A stretch of 64,000 bases of DNA from Notamacropus eugenii (Eukaryota > Chordata > Mammalia > Diprotodontia > Macropodidae): contig NC_092875.1 of NCBI RefSeq assembly GCF_028372415.1, positions 148,825,356 to 148,889,355 on the forward strand. Direction: 5' to 3'. Positions 10,051-22,099 of the stretch are shown one piece after another. Below the pieces are notes generated by a model, which searched no databases, was not told the origin of the DNA, and saw nothing but the letters and a program-made list of their open reading frames with translations. Both the position numbers and the translations under genes were made by a program. Positions within the stretch are counted from its first letter, which is position 1. Each line of letters begins with the position of its first letter.

Positions 10051-11800
10051 AAACCTGTTGAAATGATGAGGTGAAACTAAGTTTTCTCTTAGTATCATGG
10101 CAAAAGTGAGGGGAAGGAAAGACTTAAGTGCTAAGTGCAATGACCCAGCTGAGATCATCCCAAAGGGGCCTAACAATTCTCCATATGATTAAGAATAATA
10201 AAGAGATTTTCCTTATGTAAAGGATATATCATTGGTTCAGAGTATAGAGTTGTCAATTGAAGCCATATTTTCAGAATGAGAACATAAAGAGAAAGAGGAA
10301 TGAAGGCTTAGGTCAGAACCTTGGTTGATAACTGCATGTAGGAGATGCCAAGAAGACGATAAATTAACAAGCCATTGGAGGAGTCAGACAAGAAGGGGAA
10401 GAAAGAACAGCATTATTAATGTCTTGAAAAAATAGAGTATTCAGAAGGAGAAGAAGAGGGGATCAGCAGTGTTACATTCTCCAGAAAGATAAACCAAGAG
10501 GAAAAACTCCATCCTATATTTGATCCTTACCAACACAGATTAACTAAAATTATGAGAACCTTGGGGAAAATGGCCACTTCATGTTAGAGTGTGTGATAGA
10601 GGAGGGGAAGATTAGGTATTGTGTGGTGTGTACCATAGGTTTTTGGAGAGCAGATTCCAAAGTTTTCAGAGGAAGGATAGGTAGGATCCCATGTTTATAA
10701 ATTCTGTAGGGTGAAGTCAACACAGGAAGTATGGGAAGGTCTCATGAGTGTAGATCTTAGGACACAAAGAAATAGTTTGATCAGGAGAGAAAGAGGGAAT
10801 AGTCTGAAGAGACTGATATGTGTGTACAATGAACTTTTGAACATTGGATGAATACCCTTATGGAAGAATTATGGGATAATTGTTAAAATCCAACAGGATG
10901 AGAAGGCATGAGTGGCTTGCAATCTACACTATTGGAGGTAGTATCCACATTGATGAGGTTGTAGAACCATCAAAATATCAAAGTTTCTAAGTTAAGGATG
11001 GATTGGAGAGGAAAGAGACAAGAGGTAGGGAGATCAGTTAAGAAGTTATAAGAATAATTCTGTCAAGAAGTGGCATGCATTAAAACTGAAGTAGTGGCAC
11101 CTCCATGACCTACCCCCTGTCCCCCAGTTGTTCAGCAGTGGAATTCACATTAAGAGGGATTGTTCCATTCAGAGTTGTTCTAGTTCTGGATTTCATTTCC
11201 ATTTTAAAGTCCATGACCTAGCATGGTTGTCACAATGCCCAAGAAAAATCTACATTCAGTCTCTGGGGAAGGAAAGATTTCATAAATCTATGATCTCTGG
11301 GTTTTGAATTAGACTGTTCTTTAATGGAATATTTTTCCTGTTGTTTTTTAGTAAAAGAATTTCCAAAGACTACAATTCATTTGCTCTGCAACCTCCTGAG
11401 TAATGTGTTACAAGCATGTGCCACTTCCAAAAGCATGCAAATGAAATAAGGCCGTCAGAACTCATTTGCACAGGTAATATTTCTGATGCATTCAGGCAGA
11501 TGTCTGTTCATGTAAAGAACTGGACTGTCAAAGTTTTGTAAATTTACTGGAGGAGAAAAAGAAAAGGCTGATTTTTGCAACAATGTTTCTGTGCCATCAT
11601 GGGGAATAAATGCTTCTCCCTGTCTCTGTGATAACAATGAAGAATTTCAGTTCATAAAAGTAACAAAAAAAAATTTCTTCTTAATGGGCATAGAGATATC
11701 TTAAATAAAAGGGACATTTCTGTTTGAATATTGTTTACTATTGAGTCTAATTAGTGGAAAATAATCATGATTTTTAATACTAGATAATTTGATTTTTCAA
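10051..11800. other. Unassigned purine-rich region
   Basis: 10330-10500 ('aagccattggagg', 'cagaaggagaagaagagggg', 'gatcagcagtgttacat') looks like a decayed antisense L2 ORF2 segment comparable to 49400-49560. The rest is not recognised. No frame over 60 codons carries a known motif. Confidence 0.3.
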
Positions 11801-11809
11801 TGGTATAAT

Positions 11810-11896
11810 CATTAAGTGCCACAATTTGTTTTGCCTTCCAATCAATGGGTATCTACTTTATTTGTAATTCTTTGGTACTACAAAAGTGTCAGGATG

Positions 11897-11945
<49 letters not shown>

Positions 11946-12330
11946 AACTTTCTTTTTTAACCTTCTTGAGGTATGTGATTAGCAGTGGGATCTCTAGAAG
12001 AAAGGGTATGGACAATTTAGTCACTTATATGACAGAATTCCAAATTGCTTTCCAGAGTGGTTGGATCAGTTCACAGATCCACCAGTATTCAACAGTGACT
12101 ATTTTCATTTTTTGTCATTTTTATCAATTTGATGGGTATGAGATAAAACGTCAAAGTTTTATGTGCATTTCTCTAATTTGTATATTTGGAACAATCTTTC
12201 AATATGATTGTAAATAATTTATAATTCTTTTGAGAATGATTTATGTCTTTTTGTTATTTACCCATTGTGAAATGGCTCTTCTTAACACTTACTGCATATT
12301 TGTATTAATTCCCTATACAGTTTGGCTATC
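11810..12330 (-). mobile_element. L1 ORF2 C-terminal / 3' end fragment
   Basis: 'ccaatcaatgggtatctact', 'attagcagtgggatctctag', 'gctttccagagtggttggat' and 'gatgggtatgagataaaacg' align in order with the antisense L1 ORF2 tail at 23480-23830. A (TG)n expansion (11900-11943) interrupts it. Confidence 0.75.
11900..11943. repeat. (TG)n microsatellite
   Basis: About 21 uninterrupted TG units inside the L1 fragment. Confidence 0.95.
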
Positions 12331-12724
12331 AGATTTAAAAAGTATTAAAATCACTCATCAGCTTATCAATAAGTCCAATCAACAAAACATTTCCTAAGAA
12401 TAAGGAATTTGCTACTACATTGTTTGAGAAATATATGAAAGTAAATTGCATAACCACAAACTTTTCTAACCACTCTATTTTAAAATTTAACCACTTAAAA
12501 AAAAATTCTTCTTCCTTTCCATGGACCCAATTTGGTTCTCTGGGTTTCTACTTATAATAAGGAACTTGAGGGATGAAGACATCTGCTTTTTCTATTTCTT
12601 GGGACCGGAGGAATTAGTGTTCTATTGTCTCATGTTGCTATTCTAAGCTTTATTCAATTCTGCATCCAGTTGATGTAGTCAAGATATGAGGATGGTTGCC
12701 AGAGATCTGTGACAATTAAAAGGT
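12331..12724. other. Unassigned
   Basis: No motif recognised. The first part (12331-12420) may continue the antisense L1. Confidence 0.3.
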
Positions 12725-13174
12725 TTGAAATAGTTTCTGGGTAACTTAATCATTTTATTAATAAGGCCAGCAGGTTATTAATAAAATGGCCATTTGGCCA
12801 CCTCTCTTAAACCAAAGACAATTGTGGCAGATGGCAGCAGGTTCACAGTTTATATAGGAGCTCAATGAGGGGCTGAGAGTGACATCATGTCCCCCTTAGA
12901 CTTAGAAACTATATCAGCCACTCTCAGCCTTGGGCTATCTAGACAAAAGGATCTGTCTCCACCCAAGCTTTAGTAGAATATAATGCACTTTCCCCTACTT
13001 TAGATTAAATGCCTTGTAAAATCAATGGGGTCTGACCTAGATGAGGAGAGTTAATTCAGTCTCATTATCAGTAATGTCCTTCAAGAGACTGAAAATTTTT
13101 AAATCAGGAATTTGGAAGAAGGGTAGAGCTCTGAATTGCCTCAAGATATTGCTTATTAATAATATTTCTCTCAG
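12725..13174 (-). mobile_element. LTR-like block, antisense (shared with 61862-62340)
   Basis: Read on the minus strand it begins TGAGAGAAATATTATTAATAAG, has a TATA-like box (CTATATAAACTG, plus about 12848-12859) and, 90-100 bases later, an AATAAA-type signal in TTATTAATAAAATG. The terminal parts match 61862-62340 ('gtttctgggtaacttaatca' against 'gtttctaggtaatttaatca', and 'atttctctcag'), while the middles differ. That order fits a solo endogenous-retrovirus LTR. No internal retroviral genes are seen. Confidence 0.45.
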
Positions 13175-13194
13175 ATCTCTTCTATTTTCCTATT

Positions 13195-13360
13195 CATAGA
13201 CTAATGGAATCTTAGATTTAGAGCTAGAAGGGATTATAAAAGGAGAGGATTAGATGCTTTCACCTTCTCTCTGGGTGATGACAGTGAAAAATTTCATGAT
13301 GAAACTGAAGACCAAAGAAGTTAAGAGACTTGCCTTAGGTCACATAGGTGGCAAATATTG
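13195..13360 (-). mobile_element. MIR-type SINE fragment
   Basis: 'aatcttagatttagagctag', 'agttaagagacttgcct' and 'aggtcacataggtgg' follow the antisense MIR order. Confidence 0.5.
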
Positions 13361-14289
13361 TTCCTTGTGAATAAACACTTGTAAGATATTTTCCTTAAGA
13401 CATGCCATTGTCTATAATTTCCTTGTTAGAATTCTTCTAATCTATTAACATTTTTAAAAAATTGGTCAATATACTACACTTCTTTAAGTGTGTTTGTGGT
13501 GTGATGTTGTAGGCAGGCAACTCTTTCACCCTGACCTAAAACAATCTTGGGGAAAAAAAATCACAAAATGTAATTGTTGGTCTAAGAATGTCCAAACTTA
13601 ATCTTACAACTAGAAATCAGTCTCATCCATGGTTTCGGTGTGATACAGAATGCTCTCATCCCAGGCTCATTTTTACCTTCCTTTTCTCATTTAGTTCTCT
13701 TTATTGCCTCAGCCTCCTATTTCAGGCAAAGGAACTGTCCATGGTAGTTCACTCTAGCAGCTGCACACAGAAGTGGTTGGATTAAGTCTGTTCACATTAT
13801 CTGTTCATGGTTTTAGATTTGGCTTTATCTTTTTTCATTGTAACATGTCTTATCCTAATTCCTATTTGTGAGTCACAGAGCAGAGGATAACATGGGGATG
13901 CTATAATAGTGTGTGTTCAAACTTATATTTCCCTTTTATTTTTAGGATTATTCCTTGGTTTAATGACTATTTGAAGTATTATTGATCTCACTACTAAAGC
14001 AAGATAAGACAACTTTTCTTAGTAAGGCTAAAAGTTAATTGATTTTTGCCTACCATGTGTGAAGTGTTAGGGAGGCATGTTATACAATTAAGGCTCTGGA
14101 AATCTTTTTTTTTTTTAATTTGAAAAGGCCTCTGTTCAACCTTCCCCTTTCCATACCACTAACCAGTGCTTATTTCCTGCTATAAAGAATTTTCAGGATT
14201 CGTTTGAGAGATAGGATTGTGAAGACTCTGCATTCCATCATTCTAATTAGAATTTTGGGGCTAATTTATTCTATGAGTTTCTGCCTACT
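13361..14289. other. Unassigned
   Basis: No repeat or gene recognised. Contains a short poly(T) run at 14106-14118. Confidence 0.3.
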
Positions 14290-14850
14290 CAGTACTCCCA
14301 GATCCTCTAAATAGCCAAATTCAACCTTCTGCTCACTATTGTCATTCAGTACCACCACCCGCCTCAAGCAAAAAACCTTTTGTTCTGTTATCTCTCAATA
14401 TAGTCTCATCACCATCCATTTCAATCTTGCCTTTCCTGTCACCATTCTACAAGGACTACTCTTTTTACTATGTTCTCCTCAGGAACCTCACTAATCTATT
14501 GTTAATACTCTTTCATTCTTGATCTCTTCTTCTTATGCATATTCCTTCTCTAGGCACTAACTGAAATGTAGCTTTACATTGAAATATTGCATCCTTTGAA
14601 ACTCTCTCCAACGTGGTCCATTCCTCTTATACCTTCTGATTCACAGGGTCAGGAGGAAGCAGGACACTACTTGTTCAACATATCTATTTCCAGATCCTTG
14701 ATCTGTCACCGTCACTCAACAACTTCTCCTCTTTTGAAGTTCATACTGTTCAATGATATTTTTCAATCCGATTCTTTACCCTCTCCATATCTACCTCACC
14801 ATCTCTTTCCAACATGTGCCACTTGCTTATTTACATAAGAGAAACTAATT
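14290..14850 (+). mobile_element. Possible old LINE (L2-like) internal fragment
   Basis: A C/T-rich strand with 'ccatttcaatcttgcctttc' and 'gatccttgatctgtcacc' resembles the coding-strand composition of L2 ORF2. 54890-55030 has a similar series of words. No RT motif can be read, so the call is weak. Confidence 0.3.
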
Positions 14851-15009
14851 TGATCCTTGTAACATCCCTGTGGGTATAAGGGTAAAGCAGATATTATTTT
14901 CTTCATTTTAAGATGACAATGCAAAGTCCTATAGAATTTATGAGGACTACTGACTCTAGAAAACATCAATTTTCTGAAAACATTGAGGTGCCTTCATAAT
15001 TTAACAAGT

Positions 15010-15290
15010 GTATTCCTAGAATCATAGAATCATAAAGTTAAAAGAAACTTTAGAGGCAATTTAGTGCAGTCTCCCCCATAATGCAGGAATCAAAGTGAAA
15101 ATTATACTGGATTTGGAGGTCAGAAGATCTGAATTCAAATCCCAATTTTTTAATTTGCTATCTCTGTGAACTTGGGCAAGTCACTTAACCTCTTTGGGCC
15201 TCACTTTCTTCATCTGTAAAAATAAAGACTAGATAATGTTAAAGGTACAGCCAAACTCTAAACTCCAAACTCCAAGATCCTATGTATCTG
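15010..15290 (+). mobile_element. MIR-type SINE pieces
   Basis: 15095-15290 reads 'tggatttggaggtcagaaga', 'gggcaagtcacttaacctct' and 'cttcatctgtaaaaat', a sense MIR. 15010-15090 ('agaatcatagaatcataaag...aatttagtgcagtctccccc') is an antisense-type MIR piece abutting it. Confidence 0.65.
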
Positions 15291-15299
15291 ACAGGTAGT

Positions 15300-15935
15300 T
15301 ATTGATAATGTTTAATATAAAATTTTGGAATAATCTCTTTGTTCTCTCTGAAGTAAACTCAGAGAGTGCCTCTTCCTATGTCAGCAAAAGCCAGCCAAGG
15401 CCGACTCTACACTCCTTAAAGAGACCTTTAACCTAAGACACTGTATCTTGAATAATGAGACTTTCCTTTGTATCTTATTATCTATAGACATATACTATGT
15501 TATGGCATATTAATGATAAAGAAAAATAGACATCTTAGGTCATAATTTCAATTGAAACTTTGTTTACCCTTTCCTATGTCAGTTATCTGTTTAGGGCAGG
15601 AAGCCTGCCACTTACTAGTGGTGGAATTTCCTTCTTTATCACCAAGATATATGTTTACCCAGCTGGAATCCCAAGGCCTGACCAACATTACTTTGCTAAT
15701 TGTCCTGTCTTACTGAATTTATGATTTGCTCAATTAGGAGAGTTCCTTTCTCATGGCAAAATGTATATAAGCCAGAAGATTTCTGCACTGGGTAGCCAGA
15801 ACATTTCTGGCTCCATAATGCATTATGTTACCGTTGTCTTTAATAGGGAATTGATCAATTAATTAATTAAATCATAAAATGTATGCATTTAGCCTGTTGC
15901 CTTTTCTTAACAAAGTTTTCAGGTCAACATTATCT
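15300..15935 (+). mobile_element. Possible solo LTR (promoter-like layout)
   Basis: It contains a TATA-like element 'atgtatataagccagaag' (about 15765-15782), then a short 'agaacatttctggctcc' segment and an AATAGG/AATTAATTAAAT-rich end. No partner copy exists in the window and no termini are certain, so this is tentative. Confidence 0.3.
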
Positions 15936-16004
15936 ACATTCTATTTGAACACTACTGGTAACTGGAAACTCACAGGATAGTCTGTTCCATTGTTGGACAG
16001 AATC

Positions 16005-16820
16005 ATAGCAACTCAGATCTGGGAGGAACCTCAGATGTTGACTAATCCAACTCAATACTAAATAGAAACCTACTAAAATAGTCCCAACAAGTAGTCATCT
16101 AGCCTTTGCTTGAAGACTGCCACCAGTCATAGGAAATGTACCAATTACTTCTTGATACAGACCTAATTAAAAATATTCTTCCTCATAATTAGTTGCCCTA
16201 TAACTTCCATTTATTAATCATAATTCTGTTACAGCAGGTTAATTTCTCTTTCAAATGCTAGTCTTTTAAATACTTGAAGATTACTATCTATCATAGATCA
16301 GATACTTAAAGCTGAAAGAGAACCTAAATGTCATTTAGTCCAACTCCCTCATTTTACTGATGCAGTAACTGAGTCTCAGAGTGGTTAAATGATTTGCCCA
16401 AGGACACACACAGTTGTCAAAGCTGGGATCCAAACCCAGGTCCTCTGAAAATCCACCACTTTTTCCACTATATCATGTGGACCCTTCTAAGTCTTCTCTT
16501 CCCTAGGTTCAACACCCCTAGGCTCTTCAACTGTCCCATGGTTTCCAGACCCTTCACTATGCTGGTTGCCTTTCCCCAAATGTATTCTGCTCTGTTAATG
16601 TCTCTATAATGTGTCAAGCAGAGCTGAACACAATATTGCAGATGTAATACAGTCCAAGATAATAGAGCACAGTGCAACTATTATTTTTCTTTCTATACAT
16701 GATGCTTCTATTGATGCTACTTAAATTTGCATTAGCTTTTTTGACTATTCTGATACATTTCTGGCTCATATAGAACTTGCTGTTAATGTAACTCCTAATA
16801 TTTTTTAAAAAGTGTTTTAT
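16005..16820 (-). mobile_element. CR1/L3 3' end, antisense, split by a MIR
   Basis: 'gtcatctagcctttgcttga', 'aaatattcttcctcataatt', 'taagtcttctcttccctagg', 'gttgcctttccccaaatg' and 'agctgaacacaatattgcag' follow the well-known antisense CR1 3'-terminal order. The insertion at about 16290-16483 is a MIR. Confidence 0.65.
16290..16483 (-). mobile_element. MIR-type SINE nested in CR1/L3
   Basis: 'agtccaactccctcatttta', 'gatttgcccaaggacacaca', 'gggatccaaacccaggtcct' and 'ttttccactatatcatg' are the antisense MIR series. CR1/L3 sequence continues on either side. Confidence 0.7.
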
Positions 16821-17894
16821 AGATGCGTTTACTATTATATTCATTTATGAAGACATCTTCCCCCCCACATAAAGACAAAAGCCTTGTTTAAAAAAAAGAA
16901 AAAAATCAATTGAGCAAAACCAACCAATACATAAATCATGTCTGAGAGTAGATACAATATTCTACATTGATAATCTACCAAACTGTAGGTGACGATTCCT
17001 ATTACTATAGGTCGCAAGTGCCCACTTGCATGCTTTTCATTAATAATCAGCCAGTAGATTAGATGAACTTCTAGCAAAGACATTTACTAAGATTGTATAG
17101 TAAGGATAAAACATCCTTTCCCCAAAAGTCTGGGATGCATTCTTCCACAAATAAACTCTATTCAATGATAGAGAAGCACTTATGTAGGATATATCTGTGT
17201 GCCAAATGATGGTATATAGCTCCAGGTACTGGAAGTCTTTTCTCTCTTTGTAAAGCCCTCAGACAGATCTTCTGGGGTATGGCTCTCTGTTGAGTAAGCT
17301 GCTCAGCTGGATTCCCACCATCTTCTCCTTTCTTGAATCTATAGACATTGCTTTTCACTTTCACAAAGGGTCATGATCCCTAAAGTTGATTCTTCTGTCA
17401 GGTCCCTCCATTTCCATACCTGTCTTTGGTGTGTCTTTCTTCCTAACTGGATCGGTCTCCTACTGGTCCAATAGTTCCAATGGCATATCCATTTGGAGAT
17501 GGGTTGTGGAGAGGAGAGAAAATTAGAATCTTTGGGTATTAGAAGTTTGTTGCTCCCCAGTCCCCCATCATGAGATCTGAACTTGTATTTCACACGTAGA
17601 ATCCCAAGATAAGCATCATAAGCATTTCTAAAAGACCTTTGATTTTCTCATTTGATAGAATAATCCAAAGCCAGTCTCCTAGCATTTCTTCTGAACTCTC
17701 TGGGAGTTCTGCCTGTATCAGTTAGTTAGTATCCAGTATGTGTTAATTAGTTCTTACTTCCACCTCCTAAAAGTAGTCAAGAAGACCCACCTCACCTACC
17801 TCTTTCCTAATGATAACCACCACATAGATAAAAAGTGTACATCTAGGTTCACATGACCCCATACCACTTGACATCATAGATAGTACCCTTGTTA
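16821..17894. other. Unassigned
   Basis: 16850-16960 may be an L1 3'UTR scrap ('caattgagcaaaaccaacca'). The remainder has only short frames without motifs and is perhaps unique DNA. Confidence 0.3.
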
Positions 17895-19305
17895 GCTAAA
17901 CTTTCAAATCAACAAGCATAATTAAGTGTTTCTTGTACTAAGTGATAAGAATACTGAAGAAAATAAAAAACAGTTCCTACCCTCAAGGAGTTAAAAAATC
18001 AGGGAGAAAATACATATAAGACATTAATAGTGTGAATGGGAGGTAATCCACAGAGGGAAGGCACAACTAGTATGTTTGGGGTGGGGGGTGGGGGGCCTCT
18101 TGTAGAAGGTGGGATGAGAACTGAATCTTGAAAAGAGGCAAGGAGGCCAGGAGATAGAAGGGGAGAGGGAAACCGTTCTCTGTATGGGGGAGAGCTGGTG
18201 AAAAGGCATAGAGTTGAGAGATGGAATACCATGTGTAAGGAACAGCAAGGCTAGTCTTACTGGATTGTTAAGTATGTGGAGGGGACTGGAAAAGTAGCCT
18301 GAATTGGAAAAGACTGGGAAAAGGTTGAGTTGTGAAGGGTTTTAAAAGTCAAACAGAGGACTTTATATTTTATCCTCGAGATAACGGAGCCATTGGAGTT
18401 TCTTGATTAGAAGTATGGCATGGTCCTATCTGTACTTTAGGAAGATCACTTTAGCAATTGAATGAAGTATAGTCTGGAGTGGGGAGAGATCTGAGGAAGA
18501 GAGATCAACCAGAGGCTATTGAAATAGTCCAAACATGAGGTTATAAAGGCCTATAGGAGGCTGGTAGAGTAAAGGGAATGTATTTGAGAGATGTGATGGT
18601 GTAAATCAGGGGTGGGGACCCTGCAGCCTTAAGGCCACATATCGTCCTCTAGGTCCTTTGACTGAATCCAAACTTCACAGAACAAATCTCCTTAATGAAA
18701 GAATTTGTTAAAAAAATCCCTATATTTGTGTTATATATTATCATAATTATATAAATATATTTAATATATATTATATATTTATATTATATATTCATATAGA
18801 TATCTTCTATATAATTATATATAAATTATGTATTATGTGTAATATATAATTATATATTTTATATGCATATTATGTAAATATATTATAAATATTATGCATT
18901 ATATACTTAAAAAAATCCTTAATAAAAGGATTTGGACTCAGTCAAAAGGCCACACCTAAGGACCTTGAAGGCCACAAATGGCCTGGAGGCTGCAGGTTCC
19001 CCACTCCTGGTATGAATGATAGGACTTGGCAAAAAGTTTGGATTGTGCAGTGAGTCAGAGTAAGGAGGTGAAGGTGACATCTGGGTTTCAAGTCTGAATG
19101 ACTGGGAGGATAGTGGTGCATTTCACAGTAGGAGTGAAGTTTGGAAGAAGGGAAGGTCTGGTGTACCTGTTGTGTGTGAGGATGGATTATGAGTTCTGTT
19201 TTGGCCATGTTGAGTCTACAGGACGTTTAATTTTAGATGTCCAATAGACAATTGGAGATGGAACACTGGAGATCAAGAGAGACTTTGGAGCTGGATAAAC
19301 AGATC
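17895..19305 (-). mobile_element. L2 LINE 3' portion, antisense, interrupted by a hAT element
   Basis: The terminus ('tttcttgtactaagtgataa', 'ccctcaaggag') is followed by 'gtagaaggtgggatgagaac', 'gagccattggagtttcttga', 'ggaagatcactttagcaatt' and 'gaggctattgaaatagtcca'. This is the reverse complement of the L2 3'UTR and ORF2 end. After the hAT insertion it continues with 'aatgactgggaggatagtgg' and 'gagatggaacactggagatc'. It aligns colinearly with 48245-50265. Confidence 0.8.
18599..19017. mobile_element. hAT-type MITE with long inverted arms, nested in L2
   Basis: 18607-19009 begins 'caggggtggggaccctgcag' and ends in the complement of 'caggagtggggaacctgcag'. The inverted similarity extends 60 bp or more on each side ('ctaggtcctttgactgaatc' against 'ggactcagtcaaaaggccac'). 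The flanks 'gtgtaaat' (18599-18606) and 'gtatgaat' (19010-19017) are an 8-bp duplication with two changes. The centre (18720-18905) is an almost pure A/T expansion. Confidence 0.8.
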
Positions 19306-19894
19306 TGAGAATCATAAAAATCACTTATATTCTTCTTAGACCCCTCCTTTTTTGCATCTCTCAGTTCATCCTGGTCTTTGGGATTCCTAACACTATTATT
19401 ACAGGACCATGACAATATTTTGCACTTGTTCTGAGTTCTATGCTCCTATCTTTAGCATTTTTAAAAATCTGAACTCATCAGAGTACTCTCTGCAGACTCA
19501 TTAGTTCCTTTTGATGCCCTGCTTTTTTCTTCCTTGTCTCATTCACTTGTAATCGTGTTTCACTTGGAAAGCTATCATCATTTCTTTCCCATCATTCCGT
19601 GTCTTTCCATGTAGAATCTCTGACTATATGATCTTTCTATATTTTCTCAAACCTTTATGAAATGTCTTTTGTAACATTCTAGAGGATATATCCGACTATG
19701 TCTAGAATACTATGAACTTTAAATGTTTGATGTATTATTTTAATTACTTTTCCCCATTCCCCCCCTCAACCCTCTTCTCCCAAACTTCCTATTTCTGACT
19801 AAGACACCACCATTCTTCTGGCCTCCCAGGTTCATAATGTTGACGTTATCCTCAGTGTCTTACTCTCTCTTACCCAATATATACAATCAATTGC
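19306..19894. other. Unassigned, possibly CR1/L3-like antisense DNA
   Basis: 'atctgaactcatcagagtac' resembles antisense CR1/L3 3' region words. Similarity is too weak to define ends. Confidence 0.25.
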
Positions 19895-20640
19895 TCAACC
19901 TTGACATTTCTTCCTGCAGAAAAATCTTCAATCTGATCCCTTCTTTCCACAGCTGTCACCTTACTTCAGGCCCACATCATCTGTCAGCTAGATTATTGCA
20001 GTAACCTCCTTTTTGGTTCCCTGCCTCAACTCTCTCACTCTTCCAGTCCATCCTTTCCACTGAGAGTAGAGTAGTATTCCTCAGGTGCAGATCTGACCAT
20101 GTCACTGCCCTATTTAGTCAACTCTAGTGGTTCCTGTTGTCTGCAGGATGAAATATAAACATCTCTGCTTAGATTTTTAAAGCCTTTCACAATCTGCCCC
20201 CAAAAGAGCTTTCCAGTCTCATTGTATGCCACTTCCTATTCTTTCTGATCCAGCCAAACTTACCTTCTCTTTGTTCCTCCTATTTCCCATCTCTGTGCCT
20301 TTACATGGGCAGTGCTCCTTGCCTAGAATCCCTCCTTGCCTCTACCTTGCAGAATCCTTCTTTCTGCATGACACTGTCTGAGCACTCCTTCTACATGAAG
20401 CCTTTCCTTATCCCTTCAACAGCAAATGCCCTCGCTCCCAAACTACCTTGTGCTTAACTACTTCATATACTTTTTACATTTATTCTCTATATACTTATGT
20501 ATGTCCTTGTCTCCCCCATTAGAATGCTCCTTGAGAGTAGGAAGGATTTCATTCTTTGTACTTTTATCCTCAGGATCTTGCTCAGTGCCTAGACTATATT
20601 AGGTACTTAATAAATGCTTGTTGATTGATTGATCAACTGA
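19895..20640 (+). mobile_element. L2 LINE 3' end (sense)
   Basis: 'gattattgcagtaacctcct', 'gcagatctgaccatgtcact', 'tagaatgctccttgagagta', 'ttgctcagtgcctagactat' and 'cttaataaatgcttgttgat' form the complete L2 terminal series, with the TTGATTGATTGA-type end. Confidence 0.85.
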
Positions 20641-21091
20641 TATCACTTTCTTCTAAGCTTCCCATCACATGAACTTCCTTCGCCAGTCCTTCCTTGTTGC
20701 TGATGATTACATACAGAGTAGTACTTATTCTTATTTCTTCCTTTACATACCTTCTGGGAGAGGAAATTGCCAGCAAATCAAGTCAAGTATTTATCGGTAC
20801 TCTGTTTTTAGCAGAATGAGACTTCTAACAGATGTCTAGATCTGTGAAATCCCCTATCACTATGATAGTTTTTCTGTGCCAGCCTTCCTGAAAAGCCATG
20901 TGTAACATTTTTGAAAACTGAATATCTTCCTTTTTTCTCAAAATATAATTCCAGAATCTGACTCAGACTATCCAAATAACTATGCCATTTACACCTCTTT
21001 CTTTGATGTTAGTTGGAAACTTTAGCTCCTCCTTTCATTGTGGGAAATCTTCTTGGGTCCTGTCAATTCACTGAGCTAACAAGTATCTTTT
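20641..21091. other. Unassigned, partly similar to 1060-1260
   Basis: See 701-1279. Both probably derive from one old LINE. Confidence 0.3.
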
Positions 21092-21195
21092 TGAGGCAGC
21101 TAGGTGGCATAGTGGATAGAGTGCTGGAGTTGGCATCAGGAAGACCTGAGTTCAAATCCTGTCTCAGACACTTACTAGCTACCTGTGGGACCAGA
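21092..21195 (+). mobile_element. tRNA-like SINE head
   Basis: 'gaggcagctaggtggcatag...gatagagtgctgg' then 'gacctgagttcaaatcctg' and 'cagacacttactagctacct'. A and B boxes are present; the 3' part is missing. Confidence 0.8.
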
Positions 21196-21679
21196 GCTGG
21201 AACTCCTACTCAAGTTTTGTAATCCAGCCTCCAATGTTCCTTCCATTAAACTTTGCTATAATTAAATACCCAGTTACAGCTTTTAGAACATCACCCTCAA
21301 ATGTAGAATAGACACCACAATCATCACCAACAAATTGCCACTGAATTCTTAGAGGAGGCATAGACTTTCCAAAATCAAGGAGGCAAGACTGTGGGTCTGT
21401 GGATCAGAAAGTAAGTAGTTATTCCCAGTTGTTCTAATAATGACATCAGCCTCCTTCAAACCATAAGGCTGCCCATAAGAAGCCTAAATATTAGAAATAG
21501 AGACTGTGGGCTTGTGTTTAAACAGGTGTTCCATACAGGGTGTTCCATAAGTCTTTTAAGTACAGTAAGATTTTTGAGATGCCCTGTGTTCCAGTGACAG
21601 AGAAATGTGTTTTGGAAGAAGTGAGTGGAAGAAAACCAAATGAGGTCACTTTTCTTTCATCGTTCACTTTTCTTTTGTC
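21196..21679. other. Unassigned
   Basis: No motif recognised. Confidence 0.3.
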
Positions 21680-22010
21680 AATTTTATTTTATTTTCAGTT
21701 TCAAATTCTTTCTCTTACTCTACCTCTTCTCCATTCTTTGAGAAGTCACGAAATAAAAAAATTCATTTTAAGTATGAAGTCATGCAAAACAAATTTTCCT
21801 ATTATCAATGTTTCAGAAAAAAAAAAGAAAAGAAAAACGTTTCAGTCTGCACTGTGAATCCATCAACTCTCCATCTGGAGGTGGGATAGCATGCTTCATA
21901 ATGAGTCCTTTGGAATTTTGGTAGGTCATTGTTGGTGAGAGTTACTAAGTAAGTTCACTTCTTGTCAGAGGAGTTCTTGAGAGGATTTCCCTATGCGTCC
22001 ATGTTTATAT
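21680..22010 (-). mobile_element. L1 3'UTR fragment, antisense
   Basis: 'tttcaaattctttctcttac', 'gtcatgcaaaacaaattttc', 'gaatccatcaactctccatc' and 'ttcataatgagtcctttgga' align in order with 23030-23290 of the L1 tail. Confidence 0.65.
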
Positions 22011-22099
22011 TTTTTTATGTTTTACTTTACTGGTGAACGGTGAAGGGCTGGAGGACTATGCCTCTATTTCACAAGGTCAGCAATACCTGGGCCATTGGC

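Noticed and set aside
11816..12217. 133-codon plus-strand frame
   Set aside because: Antisense of the L1 ORF2 tail plus the (TG)n array.
17895..19305. Novel repeat family defined by 'aggctattgaaatagtcca'
   Set aside because: On inspection these words are the reverse complement of the L2 3'UTR/ORF2 end seen in sense at 19895 and 38400.
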